Shown: positions 40,180 through 49,088 of the stretch, piece after piece | How positions within the stretch are numbered: position 1 is the stretch's first letter | How the letters are laid out: the number at the start of each line of letters is the position of its first letter | Source: JAVBLU01 sp031553225 | GTDB taxonomy: Bacteria > Bacillota > Clostridia > Christensenellales > UBA1750 | Assembly (NCBI GenBank): GCA_031553225.1 | Contig: JAVBLU010000034.1 | Coordinates: forward strand, 4,439 to 68,438 | Reading direction: 5' to 3' | Length of the DNA: 64,000 nucleotides | Made by a program: the position numbers and the translations under genes | Notes under the pieces: model-generated | What the model was told of the DNA's origin: nothing | The model's database searches: none | The model's input: only the letters and a program-made list of their open reading frames with translations

Positions 40180-41664
40180 ATGCAGATCCTCTATACGTCT
40201 ACCCGCGGCGGAGGCCATGCCGTCTCCGCCGCTTTTGCCGTTCTGCAGGGGCTTTGCCCGGACGGGGGGCTGTATGTGCCCTCCGCGCTGCCGGACGGCC
40301 GCGCCATGCTTTCGGGCATGAGCGCCTTGCCTTACCACGAGCGGGCGGCGCGCGTGATCGTCCCGTTCATGAGCGGCTACGACCCCGGCGACGTCGCCAT
40401 GGCGTGCAAACAGGCCTACGGCGATGCGTTCGAGGGCCCGCCGGCGCCCCTGCGCGCCCTGCCCGAGGACGTGTGCGTGCTGGAGCTGTATCACGGCCCC
40501 ACCCAGGCGTTTAAGGACATGGCGCTGCAGCTGCTGCCCCGGCTGATGACCGGAGCGATTGCCGCCAGCGGGCACCGGGGCGAGGTGTTCATTCTGGTGG
40601 CCACAAGCGGAGATACGGGCAAGGCCGCGCTGTGCGGCTTTGCGGACGTGCCGGGCACACGCGTTGCGGTATTCTACCCCGGGGGCGGCGTGTCGGACAT
40701 GCAGCGCCGCCAGATGGTCACCCAGGAAGGCGGGAACGTGCACGTTATCGCCGTACAGGGGAACTTCGACGACGCTCAGACGGGCGTAAAGCGCCTGTTC
40801 ACCGACGCGGACTTCGCCGCGCGGATGAAGGCCATGGGCAAGTCGCTCTCCTCGGCCAACTCCATGAACTGGGGGCGGCTGGTGCCGCAGATCGCCTACT
40901 ATTTTTCCGCCTATGCCGACATGGCGGCCAGCGGCGCGGTGCGGGCGGGCGCGCCCGTCAACGTGTGCGTGCCGACGGGCAACTTTGGCAACATTCTGGC
41001 CGCGCACTACGCCCGGCGCATGGGGCTGCCCATCGCGCGACTCATCTGCGCCTCCAACCGCAACAGGGTGCTGGCCGACTTCATGGAAACCGGCCGCTAC
41101 GACAGCCGCAGGGCGTTCCACCTGACGCCCTCGCCCTCCATGGACATCCTGGTCTCCTCCAATCTGGAGCGGCTGCTCTTTGAGCTTGCGGGCGGTAACC
41201 CGGGCCGCGTGGGCGCCTTGATGGCCGGCCTTGCCGCAGAGGGACGCTACAGCCTGCAGGACGATGAGCTGAGCGCGCTGCAGGCGGGCTTTGCCGGCGG
41301 GTGGTGCGCGGATGAGCAGTGCCTTGCCGCCATCGCCGACACATACGCGCAGACCGGCTACGTGATGGATCCGCACACGGCCGTGGGCAGGCATGTGCTG
41401 GCGCAGTACCGCGCCAGCACGGGGGACAATACGCCCGCGCTTCTTGTGTCCACCGCATCGCCGTACAAGTTCGCGTCCGACGTGCTCAAGGCCCTTGCGC
41501 CCGGTGCGCGCCCGGCGGACGACTTTGCCGCGTGCGAGCAGCTGCAGCGGCTGACCGGCATGCCGATGCCCGGGCCGCTTCGCGCCCTGCACACGCTCCC
41601 CGTGCGCCACAGCGCTCAATGCGCGCCAGAGGACATGGCGGCCGCCCTGCTGGCCGCGCTGTAA
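40180..41664 (+). CDS. thrC: Threonine synthase
   Basis: The 494-residue PLP enzyme converts O-phosphohomoserine to threonine, the last step of threonine synthesis. It has the long-form threonine synthase N-terminus (YTSTRGGGHAVSAAFAVLQG, then CPDGGLYVP), the PLP-Lys motif GPTQAFKDMALQLL (about residues 108-121), ATSGDTGKAAL and SANSMNWGRLVPQ. The phosphate-binding PTGNFGNILAA (about 271) is also present. Length matches the bacterial long form. It is co-transcribed with the small P-loop gene. No other threonine genes are adjacent. Confidence 0.96.
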   Translation: MQILYTSTRGGGHAVSAAFAVLQGLCPDGGLYVPSALPDGRAMLSGMSALPYHERAARVIVPFMSGYDPGDVAMACKQAYGDAFEGPPAPLRALPEDVCVLELYHGPTQAFKDMALQLLPRLMTGAIAASGHRGEVFILVATSGDTGKAALCGFADVPGTRVAVFYPGGGVSDMQRRQMVTQEGGNVHVIAVQGNFDDAQTGVKRLFTDADFAARMKAMGKSLSSANSMNWGRLVPQIAYYFSAYADMAASGAVRAGAPVNVCVPTGNFGNILAAHYARRMGLPIARLICASNRNRVLADFMETGRYDSRRAFHLTPSPSMDILVSSNLERLLFELAGGNPGRVGALMAGLAAEGRYSLQDDELSALQAGFAGGWCADEQCLAAIADTYAQTGYVMDPHTAVGRHVLAQYRASTGDNTPALLVSTASPYKFASDVLKALAPGARPADDFAACEQLQRLTGMPMPGPLRALHTLPVRHSAQCAPEDMAAALLAAL

Positions 41665-41758
41665 TCTGAAAACCTGCGAAACATCCGCTGAAACGCTGGT
41701 TCCACCGGACGAAACTTCGGTTTGTATTGACTCGCATAGCGAAGGGATGGATTTGCCG

Positions 41759-42889
41759 ATGAGTGTGACAGTTACGCCTTGCCGTAAGAAGTGGGCCGGC
41801 ACCATGACCGACCGTGAGCGCTTCAACCGCCAGATGCACTATCAGAGCATCGACCGCTGCTTTAACATGGAGTTTGGCTACTGGCAGGAAAATTACGCGC
41901 AGTGGGACCTGTTCGTGAAGAACGGCATCAAGACCGAGGCGCAGGCGAACGAGTTCTTCGCCTTCGACCAGATCCGCGGCACGGGCGGCCACAACTGGAT
42001 CTATCCGCCCTTCCCTTCCCGGGTGGTGAGCGAGACGTCCACCATGCAGGTGGTCATGAACGGCGAAGGGCTGCTCGCCGAGGTGTTCAAGGATGGGCAG
42101 TCCTCCATTCCGCACTTTACCAAGGCCTCCATCGTCACGCCCGACGACTGGAAACGCGTGAAGGAAGAGCGCTTTAACGTAAGCCACCCCGACCGCATTC
42201 TCAACGTGGAGGCCATCCGCAAAGCGCATCCGGACGATCGCGCCTATCCCCTGGGCATCGGTTGCGGCTCCATGATCGGGCGCATCCGCGACACGCTCAC
42301 CTTTGAGGGCCTGTGCTACGCCGTGTACGATTACCCCGACATGGTGGAGGACATGGTGGAGACAGCCTGCGAGCTTACGCTCCACTCCATCCGGCAGCTT
42401 CTGCCACACATTCGCTTCGACTACGCATCCGGCTGGGAGGACATCTGCTTCAAGAACGGGCCCATCGTGTCCGTGCCTTTCTTCCGCGACATCGTGATGC
42501 CGCGCTACAAGCGCATCAGCAAGGAGCTGCGCAAGCACGGCGTGGACATCTGGTACATCGACTGCGACGGAGACGTGCGCCCTATCATGCCCTATTTTCT
42601 GGAGGGCGGAGTAAACTGCCTGTTCCCCTACGAGGTGATGGGCTGCGCTCACCCCGGCGAACTGCTGGATCAGTACCAGGGCGAGTTGCGCATTATGGGC
42701 GGCGTGGACAAGACAAAGATGATCGCCGGCAAGGCCGAGATCAAGGCCTACCTGGAAAGCCTGGAGAAGTACGTGGCGCAGGGCGGCTACATCCCCTTCT
42801 GCGACCATCGCTGCCCGCCGGACGTGACGGTGGAGAACTATTTGTATTATTTGGACCTAAAGGAAAAAATGTTCGGTATGAAGGCGTAG
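41759..42889 (+). CDS. Uroporphyrinogen decarboxylase family protein
   Basis: The 376-residue protein has UroD/MtaA-family features: TMTDRERFNRQMHYQ at the start, GIGCGSMIGRIRDTLTFEG in the middle, FDYASGWEDICFKNGP with active-site-type acids, and DIWYIDCDGDVRPIMPYFLE toward the C-terminus. The context is not heme synthesis: a degenerate ATPase and a sorbitol-6-phosphate dehydrogenase gene follow. It differs from the UroD-family protein at 6058 and belongs to another branch. The start is uncertain among 41747, 41759 and 41804; 41759 suits the AAGGGA site. It may take part in a corrinoid- or sugar-linked reaction, but no substrate can be named. Confidence 0.8.
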   Translation: MSVTVTPCRKKWAGTMTDRERFNRQMHYQSIDRCFNMEFGYWQENYAQWDLFVKNGIKTEAQANEFFAFDQIRGTGGHNWIYPPFPSRVVSETSTMQVVMNGEGLLAEVFKDGQSSIPHFTKASIVTPDDWKRVKEERFNVSHPDRILNVEAIRKAHPDDRAYPLGIGCGSMIGRIRDTLTFEGLCYAVYDYPDMVEDMVETACELTLHSIRQLLPHIRFDYASGWEDICFKNGPIVSVPFFRDIVMPRYKRISKELRKHGVDIWYIDCDGDVRPIMPYFLEGGVNCLFPYEVMGCAHPGELLDQYQGELRIMGGVDKTKMIAGKAEIKAYLESLEKYVAQGGYIPFCDHRCPPDVTVENYLYYLDLKEKMFGMKA

Positions 42890-42940
42890 GGCCGCTTGTC
42901 GCGGCTCTATCGCAGGGCCGAGCGTTTAACTGGAGGCACA

Positions 42941-43999
42941 ATGAGGAATTTTGACGAACCGCGCCTGCACCCCGTGGAGGCCATGCGCAACGACATCGAC
43001 CGGCTGACCGTGCTGCGCGATCTCACGTCCGAGCCGCCCCTGCAGACGCTTGTGGGCTTGATGGACGAGCTGCTCGCCGAGGACTGGCAGCCCTACAACG
43101 TGTCCTGGGCGTACCACGAGATGGCAAGCGCCGTGCTGCACGCGGGCGCCGCCGCGGTGACGGGCGACCGCTGGCGCGACTACATTTTGTACGCTATCCT
43201 GCAGCGGGACAACCTCTTCTCCTTGTCCGCGGCCGCGGGCAAGCGCGACGAGGTGTTGCTGGCCGCCATGGCGGCCGATCTGCAGATCATGCACCAGCTG
43301 TTCCTGCTGGACGATTCCATTCTGCGCCATTGGTGCAAGGAGCTGCTGCGCGCGGGCGCTTCGGGCGAGGAGGAGGGCGCGTTTGCCAGTTGGTCGGCGT
43401 CGCTTCCCGCGGCGGACTACGGCAAGGGTCCCATCGCTCAGATGCGGGCGCACCTGAACCTGTCGGAGGACTGGGGTAAAGTCGCCCCGGTGCTGTACGA
43501 CTACTTCGCCAAGCACGGCAGCGGGTCGTTCCTGGGCGGGAAACGCTTTGTGTGGGACGGCCAGGCCCTGACGGCCGACCTGTATGACGCGGCGGCGCGC
43601 CCGCCCGAGGAGGGCACGCCCGGAGGCCTGGCGCTGAAGGCCCTGCAGGGCGGCGCGCGCTGCTTTGCGTTTGTAGGGCCGGAGGGCAGCGGGAAGCTCC
43701 CCGCGCTGTGCGGCCTTGCCGAGGCAGACCCGGCGACGCGCGTGGTGTTTGCGGAAGGCGTCGCCCTCTCGCGGCTCTTTGCGCTGCTCGCGGCGCAGCC
43801 GCTCGATTTTCTCTTGTGTTTCCCCTCCGGCGCGCCCCGCCTCACCGCGCTGGAGCGGTTCCGCTTTCCGCGCAACGTGCGCATGGTTTTCATCGTTACA
43901 CAGTCGGGGGATGCGCCCTTGCCCGAGGACGCGGCGCAGGCCGACTGCGTGATCCGCTTTGCGGCGCGGGGAGAGGCCGCGCTGTACACCGCCAAGTAG
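42941..43999 (+). CDS. Degenerate DUF815-like ATPase
   Basis: The 352-residue protein follows the plan of clostridial DUF815 AAA proteins: an N-terminal helical part (TVLRDLTSEPPLQTLVGLMD, then RWRDYILYAILQRDNLFSL, then LQIMHQLFLLD), a YFAKHGSGSF segment and a C-terminal nucleotide-binding region. The P-loop is damaged: GPEGSGKL ends in Leu where Ser or Thr is needed, and the Walker B place reads FLLCFPSG without acidic residues. The chain is shorter than typical DUF815 proteins. It probably does not hydrolyse ATP and may act as a structural partner. GGAGG precedes the ATG. It lies between UroD-family and SrlD genes, 14 bases from the latter. Family assignment is by eye. Confidence 0.65.
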   Translation: MRNFDEPRLHPVEAMRNDIDRLTVLRDLTSEPPLQTLVGLMDELLAEDWQPYNVSWAYHEMASAVLHAGAAAVTGDRWRDYILYAILQRDNLFSLSAAAGKRDEVLLAAMAADLQIMHQLFLLDDSILRHWCKELLRAGASGEEEGAFASWSASLPAADYGKGPIAQMRAHLNLSEDWGKVAPVLYDYFAKHGSGSFLGGKRFVWDGQALTADLYDAAARPPEEGTPGGLALKALQGGARCFAFVGPEGSGKLPALCGLAEADPATRVVFAEGVALSRLFALLAAQPLDFLLCFPSGAPRLTALERFRFPRNVRMVFIVTQSGDAPLPEDAAQADCVIRFAARGEAALYTAK

Positions 44000-44013
44000 A
44001 GGAGGATGCGGTT

Positions 44014-44808
44014 ATGGGCTACGAACGCAGGGCCTTCGGGCGACTTTCCGGCATGAAGGGGATCATCACTGGCGGCGCTCAGGGCCTGGGAGAGGCACTG
44101 GCCGTGCGGCTGTGGGAGGAAGGCGCGGATGTGCTCATCGCCGATTTGAACGGCGAAGGCTCGCAAAAGCTGGCGGACCAGCTGCCCGGCTGCATCGCCG
44201 CGCAGGCCAACGTTACGGATTACCCGCGCATGGCCGAGGTGGCGGCGCAGGCGGAGGCGGCGTTCGGGCGGCTACATTTCTGCGTGGCGAATGCGGCCAT
44301 CCTCGTGAGCAACTCCATCGAGGAGATGAGTGTTGAACAATTTAAGAAGGTTGTGGACGTGAACCTGGGCGGGTACTTCGCTACCTGCAAGGCCGTCGTT
44401 CCGGCGCTTAAACGCGCGGGCGGCGGATCCATCGTGCAGATCAACTCCAAGTCCGGCAAAAAGGGCTCGGCCAAGAACTGCGCGTACGCGGCCTCCAAGT
44501 TTGCGGGCATCGGCCTTACCCAATCGCTTGCTTTGGAGCTTGCCGAGGAAGGCATCCGCGTGAACTCCATCTGCCCCGGAAACCTGCTGGATTCTCCGCT
44601 GTGGGTGAACTCGCTGTACGAGCAGTACGCGCGCAATCAGGGCATCACCAAGGAGCAGGTGCGCCAGAAGTACATCGACCAGGTGCCCATGAAGCGAGGA
44701 TGCCGTTACGACGACGTGGCCAACGCCCTCGTGTTTCTCGTCAGCCCCGAGTCCTCCTACATGACGGGGCAGGGCATCAACGTGACCGGCGGCCAGCAGC
44801 TGACCTGA
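44014..44808 (+). CDS. srlD: Sorbitol-6-phosphate 2-dehydrogenase (SDR)
   Basis: The 264-residue dehydrogenase closely follows the E. coli SrlD plan: cofactor motif TGGAQGLG near residue 20, IVQINSKSGKKGS with the catalytic Ser, YAASKFAGIGLTQSLALEL with the catalytic Tyr/Lys, and a C-terminus with YIDQVPMKRGCRYDDV and INVTGGQQ. It would oxidise sorbitol-6-phosphate to fructose-6-phosphate with NAD. There is no sorbitol PTS gene nearby, so uptake must be encoded elsewhere or the substrate may differ. GAGGAGG precedes the ATG at 44014. The UroD-family and degenerate ATPase genes lie upstream in the same direction. Confidence 0.87.
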   Translation: MGYERRAFGRLSGMKGIITGGAQGLGEALAVRLWEEGADVLIADLNGEGSQKLADQLPGCIAAQANVTDYPRMAEVAAQAEAAFGRLHFCVANAAILVSNSIEEMSVEQFKKVVDVNLGGYFATCKAVVPALKRAGGGSIVQINSKSGKKGSAKNCAYAASKFAGIGLTQSLALELAEEGIRVNSICPGNLLDSPLWVNSLYEQYARNQGITKEQVRQKYIDQVPMKRGCRYDDVANALVFLVSPESSYMTGQGINVTGGQQLT

Positions 44809-44895
44809 TTCGACAGCCCGGCGCACAGGCGCAGGATACACTACTCCGGCGGTTGATTGCGTGAAAGCCATATGATGTGATGGGGACGATTTGCT

Positions 44896-46053
44896 TTGAC
44901 ACGAATGGAACGCAGAATGCTTAAAGAAAAGGCCGAGCCGGTATCGGCCTATCAAGGCACGTCCCTGCCCCGCGAGATCGCCGCGGAGCGCCGCGCGCCG
45001 CGCATTCTGGCCGTTCTGGGCGTGACGCTGCTCATCTGTGCGGTGCTTGTGGCCGGCTATGCGCTGGGCACGCTCACCATGAGCCTGCGCACGGCCGCGG
45101 CCCAGCCGTTCTCGCCGGCAACGCCCGCCCCGGCTGAGCCGCCGCCCACGCCCGCGCCCAGCGCGCCGCCCGCGTATACGCCCGCGCCCACGCCTCCGCC
45201 TTCCCCTTCGCCGAGCCCGGAGCCCAGCCTTGCGCCCACGCCTGAGCCCACGACCGAGCCTGCGGCGGCTATGCTGCCCGATTATCTGGTTGGGGCCGGA
45301 CCGCGCTACCAGGTGGTGCAGCAAAGCGACAAGGTGTGCTATCTCACCTTTGATGACGGCCCCTCCAAGCATACCGACAGCCTGCTGAAGATTCTGCAGG
45401 ACAACGACGTGAAGGCGACGTTCTTCGTCATCGGCGCCAATGCCGAGGCGTACCCAAACCAGCTGCGCCACATCGACGAGCAGGGCCATACGATCGGCAA
45501 CCATACGCAGACGCACAAAACGGACGTCATTTACCAGTCGGCGCAGGCGCTGCTGGAGGATGCCTATGCCTGCGACGCGACGATCGACCGCATCATCGGA
45601 CGCTCGCACGGCTGGCCGATCTTTCGCTTTCCGCGCGGCTCCTCCAACAAGGACGCCAAGCCGTACCGGGAGACCATGGAGCAGATGGGCTACTGCTATT
45701 TCGACTGGAACGCCCTGAACGGCGACGCGGAGACCGGTACGGAAAACCGCGCGGACGTTTTGTACAAGCGCCTGGTACAAACGGTGGAGGACGCGCGCAG
45801 CAAGAAGGAGCTCATCGTGCTCATGCACGATACAAACTCCAAACTGCCCACCCAGGAGATGCTGCCCTCGGCTATCGCCTACATCCGCAGCCAGGGATAC
45901 CGCTTCGACACGCTGGACAAGAAGCTGCGTCCCCTGCCCACGCCGTATCCGACGCCGGATCTGTCCGTCATTCCCACGCCCACTCCGCCGCCTACGCCTA
46001 CCCCGGCCCCCGCACCCGCGCCGCTGCCTACGCCGCCCTTGCCCGTGCAGTAA
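44896..46053 (+). CDS. Membrane-anchored polysaccharide deacetylase (NodB family)
   Basis: The 385-residue protein has one transmembrane helix (about 35-58), a Pro/Ala/Thr-rich wall-spanning linker (about 70-130) and a NodB deacetylase domain (about 145-355). The metal and catalytic motifs are TFDDGP, GNHTQTHK, FRFPRGS, DWNALNGD and VLMHDT. It ends with a second Pro/Thr-rich tail (VIPTPTPPPTPTPAPAPAP). It would remove acetyl groups from peptidoglycan or another wall polysaccharide, altering lysozyme sensitivity or cell-wall maturation. The start is a TTG with GGGGACG upstream; an ATG three codons later is the alternative. The low-complexity tail is unusual and may bind or penetrate the wall. 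Confidence 0.9.
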   Translation: MTRMERRMLKEKAEPVSAYQGTSLPREIAAERRAPRILAVLGVTLLICAVLVAGYALGTLTMSLRTAAAQPFSPATPAPAEPPPTPAPSAPPAYTPAPTPPPSPSPSPEPSLAPTPEPTTEPAAAMLPDYLVGAGPRYQVVQQSDKVCYLTFDDGPSKHTDSLLKILQDNDVKATFFVIGANAEAYPNQLRHIDEQGHTIGNHTQTHKTDVIYQSAQALLEDAYACDATIDRIIGRSHGWPIFRFPRGSSNKDAKPYRETMEQMGYCYFDWNALNGDAETGTENRADVLYKRLVQTVEDARSKKELIVLMHDTNSKLPTQEMLPSAIAYIRSQGYRFDTLDKKLRPLPTPYPTPDLSVIPTPTPPPTPTPAPAPAPLPTPPLPVQ

Positions 46054-46072
46054 CGCCGAGAGGAAGGTCGCC

Positions 46073-46621
46073 ATGGACTACGCGCTTGAGGCATTCTTGG
46101 ACGGGGAGGCCGAGCGGCGCGTTGCGGCGCTGTGGGCCGAGCTTGCGGCTGCGGGTCTTGGCAGGTACCTGCTGGACGTAGGCGCCCGGCCGCACGTTAC
46201 GCTGGCCATCTACCGTGATATGGACGCACCGTCCTGCACGGCGCGCCTGCAGGCCTTTGCCCGCAATGCGCCGCCCGTGTTCGCGCGCTTTTCCAGCCTG
46301 GGTGTGTTTCCCGCCCCGCGGCCTTGCGTGTTCCTTGCGCCGGTCGTCACGCGCGCGCTGCTTCAGCTGCATGAAGCAGCGCGCGCTTCTTTTAGCGACT
46401 GCGACGACACGAGCCATGCGTACTATCGCCCCGGGGCCTGGGTGCCGCACTGCGCGATGGACATCGGTGCGGATCTCTCGGCCGTGTGCCGCAGCGCGGA
46501 CTTCTACCTGCGGCGGCTTTCGCCCTTTCCGGCGACGTTATGCTCGCTGGGGTGGGTGGCGGTCGATAAGCCCGTGCGGCAGCTGTGCGCGTTTTCACTC
46601 ATGGGGGAGGTGGCGGAATGA
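46073..46621 (+). CDS. 2H phosphoesterase / 2'-5' RNA ligase-like protein
   Basis: The 182-residue protein has the paired histidine motifs of the 2H phosphoesterase superfamily. The first, PHVTLAIY (about residues 41-48), is standard H-x-T; the second, PHCAMDIG (about 124-131), is H-x-A rather than H-x-T/S, so activity may be altered. The fold members open cyclic phosphates in RNA or nucleotides. It overlaps a NUDIX hydrolase gene by ATGA, suggesting the two work on related nucleotide substrates. GAGAGGAAGG precedes the ATG. Confidence 0.78.
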   Translation: MDYALEAFLDGEAERRVAALWAELAAAGLGRYLLDVGARPHVTLAIYRDMDAPSCTARLQAFARNAPPVFARFSSLGVFPAPRPCVFLAPVVTRALLQLHEAARASFSDCDDTSHAYYRPGAWVPHCAMDIGADLSAVCRSADFYLRRLSPFPATLCSLGWVAVDKPVRQLCAFSLMGEVAE

Positions 46622-47073
46622 TCGAGCAGCACTTTACCGCCACGGGCATTGTGTTTTCGGACGAGGGAAGCGTGCTGATGATCAAACACAGGAAGCTGGG
46701 CGTTTGGCTTCCGCCCGGCGGGCACGTTGAGCCCAACGAGCTGCCCGACGACGCCGTACTGCGCGAGATCTTTGAGGAGACGGGCGTGGTCGCACGGCTG
46801 CTGCCCGCAAGGCGCGGCCTGCGCATCGACTGCGAGCTGGTCACGCCCTTCGCCGTCGTTCTGGAGGACATTCGTGGCGACGGCACGCACAACCACATCG
46901 ACCTGATCTATCTGTGCAGGGCGAGCGAGCAGCGCCTGAGGGCCTGCGACGCCGAGACGGATGGAGCCGGGTGGTTTATGCCAGAACAGGCGGCGGGGCT
47001 GCACACCTACGAAAACGTCCGCGAGACGGTGCGGCTGGCCGCCCAGGCCGTGGCCGAGGGCCTCTTTGGCTGA
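46618..47073 (+). CDS. NUDIX hydrolase
   Basis: The 151-residue hydrolase has a complete Nudix box running from GHVEPNELPDDAVL through REIFEETGV (about residues 39-62), with all four acidic metal ligands. It would cleave a nucleoside diphosphate linked to another group. The substrate is unknown; the coupled 2H phosphoesterase gene (ATGA overlap) suggests a cyclic-phosphate or ADP-ribose type compound. The CPBP protease gene starts about 100 bases downstream. Confidence 0.92.
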   Translation: MIEQHFTATGIVFSDEGSVLMIKHRKLGVWLPPGGHVEPNELPDDAVLREIFEETGVVARLLPARRGLRIDCELVTPFAVVLEDIRGDGTHNHIDLIYLCRASEQRLRACDAETDGAGWFMPEQAAGLHTYENVRETVRLAAQAVAEGLFG

Positions 47074-47170
47074 TCGTACGCCCGGCAGCCCTGTGCGATG
47101 CAGAAGACGAAAAAGCGGAGGAAGAGCCGCATCCACAAACGACGCGGCGGATTGCCGGGGAGGAAACGAC

Positions 47171-48112
47171 ATGACGTTCTCCATGATCGAACAGATGCGC
47201 AAGGCCCGCTTCCGTCCGCCGGTTTGGCTGGAGAGCCTGATCTTCCTGCTCGTCTTTTTTGCGGCGCAGTTTTGTCAGGGGCTCTTTCAAAGCGTGCCCC
47301 TTATGGCGCATATAGCGGGCACCGGGCAGCTGGCCAAGTACCTGACGGGGCAGCTGAGCGTTGCGGAGATCGGCGCGCTTGCGCACGCCCCGGTCGTGCT
47401 CATGTGGTCCTTCCTCTCCAACCTTATCCCGATTGGTTTCGTGCTTTTTTATTGCCTGGTCATCAAGCGCGCGCCTTCCGCCGCACTGGGCCTTGCGCGC
47501 AAGGGCGCGCCGGCGGATTGGGGCCTGGGCGTGGCGGTGGCGTTGGGGACGCTGGCGGCCGTCTATGGGGCGCTGCTGCTGACGGGATATGTCACTGCCG
47601 CCACATGTAACGGGTTTTCGCCGCTGCTCATCGGGTATGTGATCGGTTTCGTCGTCCAGTCGGCCAGCGAGGAGCTGCTCGTGCGCGGCTATTACATGAA
47701 CGCCGTGGCCGCGCGCAGCAGGTTGCCCGCAGCCGTTCTGCTCAACTCGCTTCTGTTTACCGCGCTGCACCTGTTCAACCCGGGGATCGGATGGCTGCCG
47801 CTGCTCAACCTGTTCCTGTTCGGCATCATCTTTTCCTTGCTTGCGCTGCTTACGGACAACCTGTGGATGGCATGCGGCATGCACTTTGCATGGAATTTCG
47901 CCCTGGGGTGCCTGCTGGGCGGGAACGTGAGCGGCATGGGCATGACATCGCTGTTTACCCTTACGCTTAGCGGCGCGGCCGTTGCGACCGGCGGACCGTT
48001 CGGCATCGAGGGAAGCGCTTTCACAACGGCGGCGGGCGTGGCGCTCATAGCATTGCTCATTGTGCTGCTGGCGCGGCAGGAAAAACGCGGCCCGGCAGTG
48101 AACTATTCCTGA
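47171..48112 (+). CDS. CPBP-family intramembrane metalloprotease
   Basis: The 313-residue membrane protein has about eight hydrophobic helices. The CPBP (CAAX/ABI) motifs are present: ASEELLVRGYYMNAV (EExxxR, about residue 165), FTALHLFNPG (His near 200) and HFAWNFALG (third motif near 240). These proteases cleave within membranes or shield bacteriocin producers from their own peptide; which applies here is unclear as no bacteriocin genes are near. The ATG at 47171 follows GGGGAGGAAAC. Confidence 0.9.
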   Translation: MTFSMIEQMRKARFRPPVWLESLIFLLVFFAAQFCQGLFQSVPLMAHIAGTGQLAKYLTGQLSVAEIGALAHAPVVLMWSFLSNLIPIGFVLFYCLVIKRAPSAALGLARKGAPADWGLGVAVALGTLAAVYGALLLTGYVTAATCNGFSPLLIGYVIGFVVQSASEELLVRGYYMNAVAARSRLPAAVLLNSLLFTALHLFNPGIGWLPLLNLFLFGIIFSLLALLTDNLWMACGMHFAWNFALGCLLGGNVSGMGMTSLFTLTLSGAAVATGGPFGIEGSAFTTAAGVALIALLIVLLARQEKRGPAVNYS

Positions 48113-48149
48113 CCCGATCGCTCGCTCAGAATGTGGAAAGGGTGATTGC

Positions 48150-49076
48150 GTGGACGTGATCGTGGCGCTGGACGCCTGCGTGGACGTGGTGCTGCGCGGA
48201 AACGTCGCGCCCCGCTTCCACCAGGTGGAGCAGCTCATCGACGACTACGACGTGCTGCTGGGCGGATCTGCCGCCATCTTCGCTTGCCAGTGCGCCAAGC
48301 TTCAGCTTCATACGGCCGCCGTGGGCGTGGTGGGACAGGACGCCTTCGGTGCGCTCGTGCGCGGCGAGCTGGCCGGCGCGGGCGTGGACGTATCGCTTCT
48401 GTGCGCCGATCCGGCCGTGAAGACCGGCGTCACCTTTGCGCTGGTGCAGGAGGATGACCGGGCGATGCTCACGTATCTGGGCGGCATCGCCGCGCTTACG
48501 CCCGAGCTCTTCCCGCCCTCCGCCCTCCGGGGCGCACGGCATCTGCACATCGCCAGCTACTTTTTGATGCCGCAGATGAAGGACGCGTTTCTGCGGCTGG
48601 CGGCGCAGGCCAGGCGCCAGGGCATGAGCGTGTCGCTGGACACGAATTGGGACCCCGAGGAACGCTGGGAAGGCGTGCGCGAGCTGCTTGGATACTGCGA
48701 CGTATTTCTGCCCAACGAGGCGGAGCTGGCCGCCATTACAGGCCAGACGGATGTGGAGAGAGCGCTGCGTCGCGCGGCCGAATGGACCCCGCACGTGGCC
48801 CTGAAATGCGGTCAGAGCGGCGCGCGGTATCTGGGCGCGGCGGGGGAGGCCCGTGCGGACGCCTTCCGCGTGCCCTGCGTGGACGCCATCGGCGCGGGCG
48901 ACTCCTTCGACGCGGGCTTTGTGTGGGGCTTCCTGCGTGGGCGTCCGCCTGCGGAATGCCTGGCTGCGGGGTGCGCCGCGGGCGGCTTGTCCGTACGCGG
49001 GCCGGGGGGCACCGGCGCACAGGGAACGATACTCGACATTGCCGCGCTGTGTGGCTTTCCCCCTGGCGGAAGATAG
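48150..49076 (+). CDS. PfkB-family carbohydrate kinase (FrlD-like by context)
   Basis: The 308-residue ribokinase-type kinase has VIVALDACVDVVLRG at the start, LLGGSAAIFACQCAKL (about 32-47) and the C-terminal signature with catalytic Asp, DAIGAGDSFDAGFVWGF (about 247-263). It begins at a GTG with AAAGGGTGA upstream. It phosphorylates a sugar or Amadori compound at a hydroxyl using ATP. A SIS-domain deglycase/isomerase gene begins 12 bases after its stop, the same kinase-plus-SIS pairing as fructoselysine-6-phosphate metabolism (FrlD and FrlB). No fructosamine transporter is present. Confidence 0.87.
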   Translation: MDVIVALDACVDVVLRGNVAPRFHQVEQLIDDYDVLLGGSAAIFACQCAKLQLHTAAVGVVGQDAFGALVRGELAGAGVDVSLLCADPAVKTGVTFALVQEDDRAMLTYLGGIAALTPELFPPSALRGARHLHIASYFLMPQMKDAFLRLAAQARRQGMSVSLDTNWDPEERWEGVRELLGYCDVFLPNEAELAAITGQTDVERALRRAAEWTPHVALKCGQSGARYLGAAGEARADAFRVPCVDAIGAGDSFDAGFVWGFLRGRPPAECLAAGCAAGGLSVRGPGGTGAQGTILDIAALCGFPPGGR

Positions 49077-49088
49077 AGGAGGGCACTT

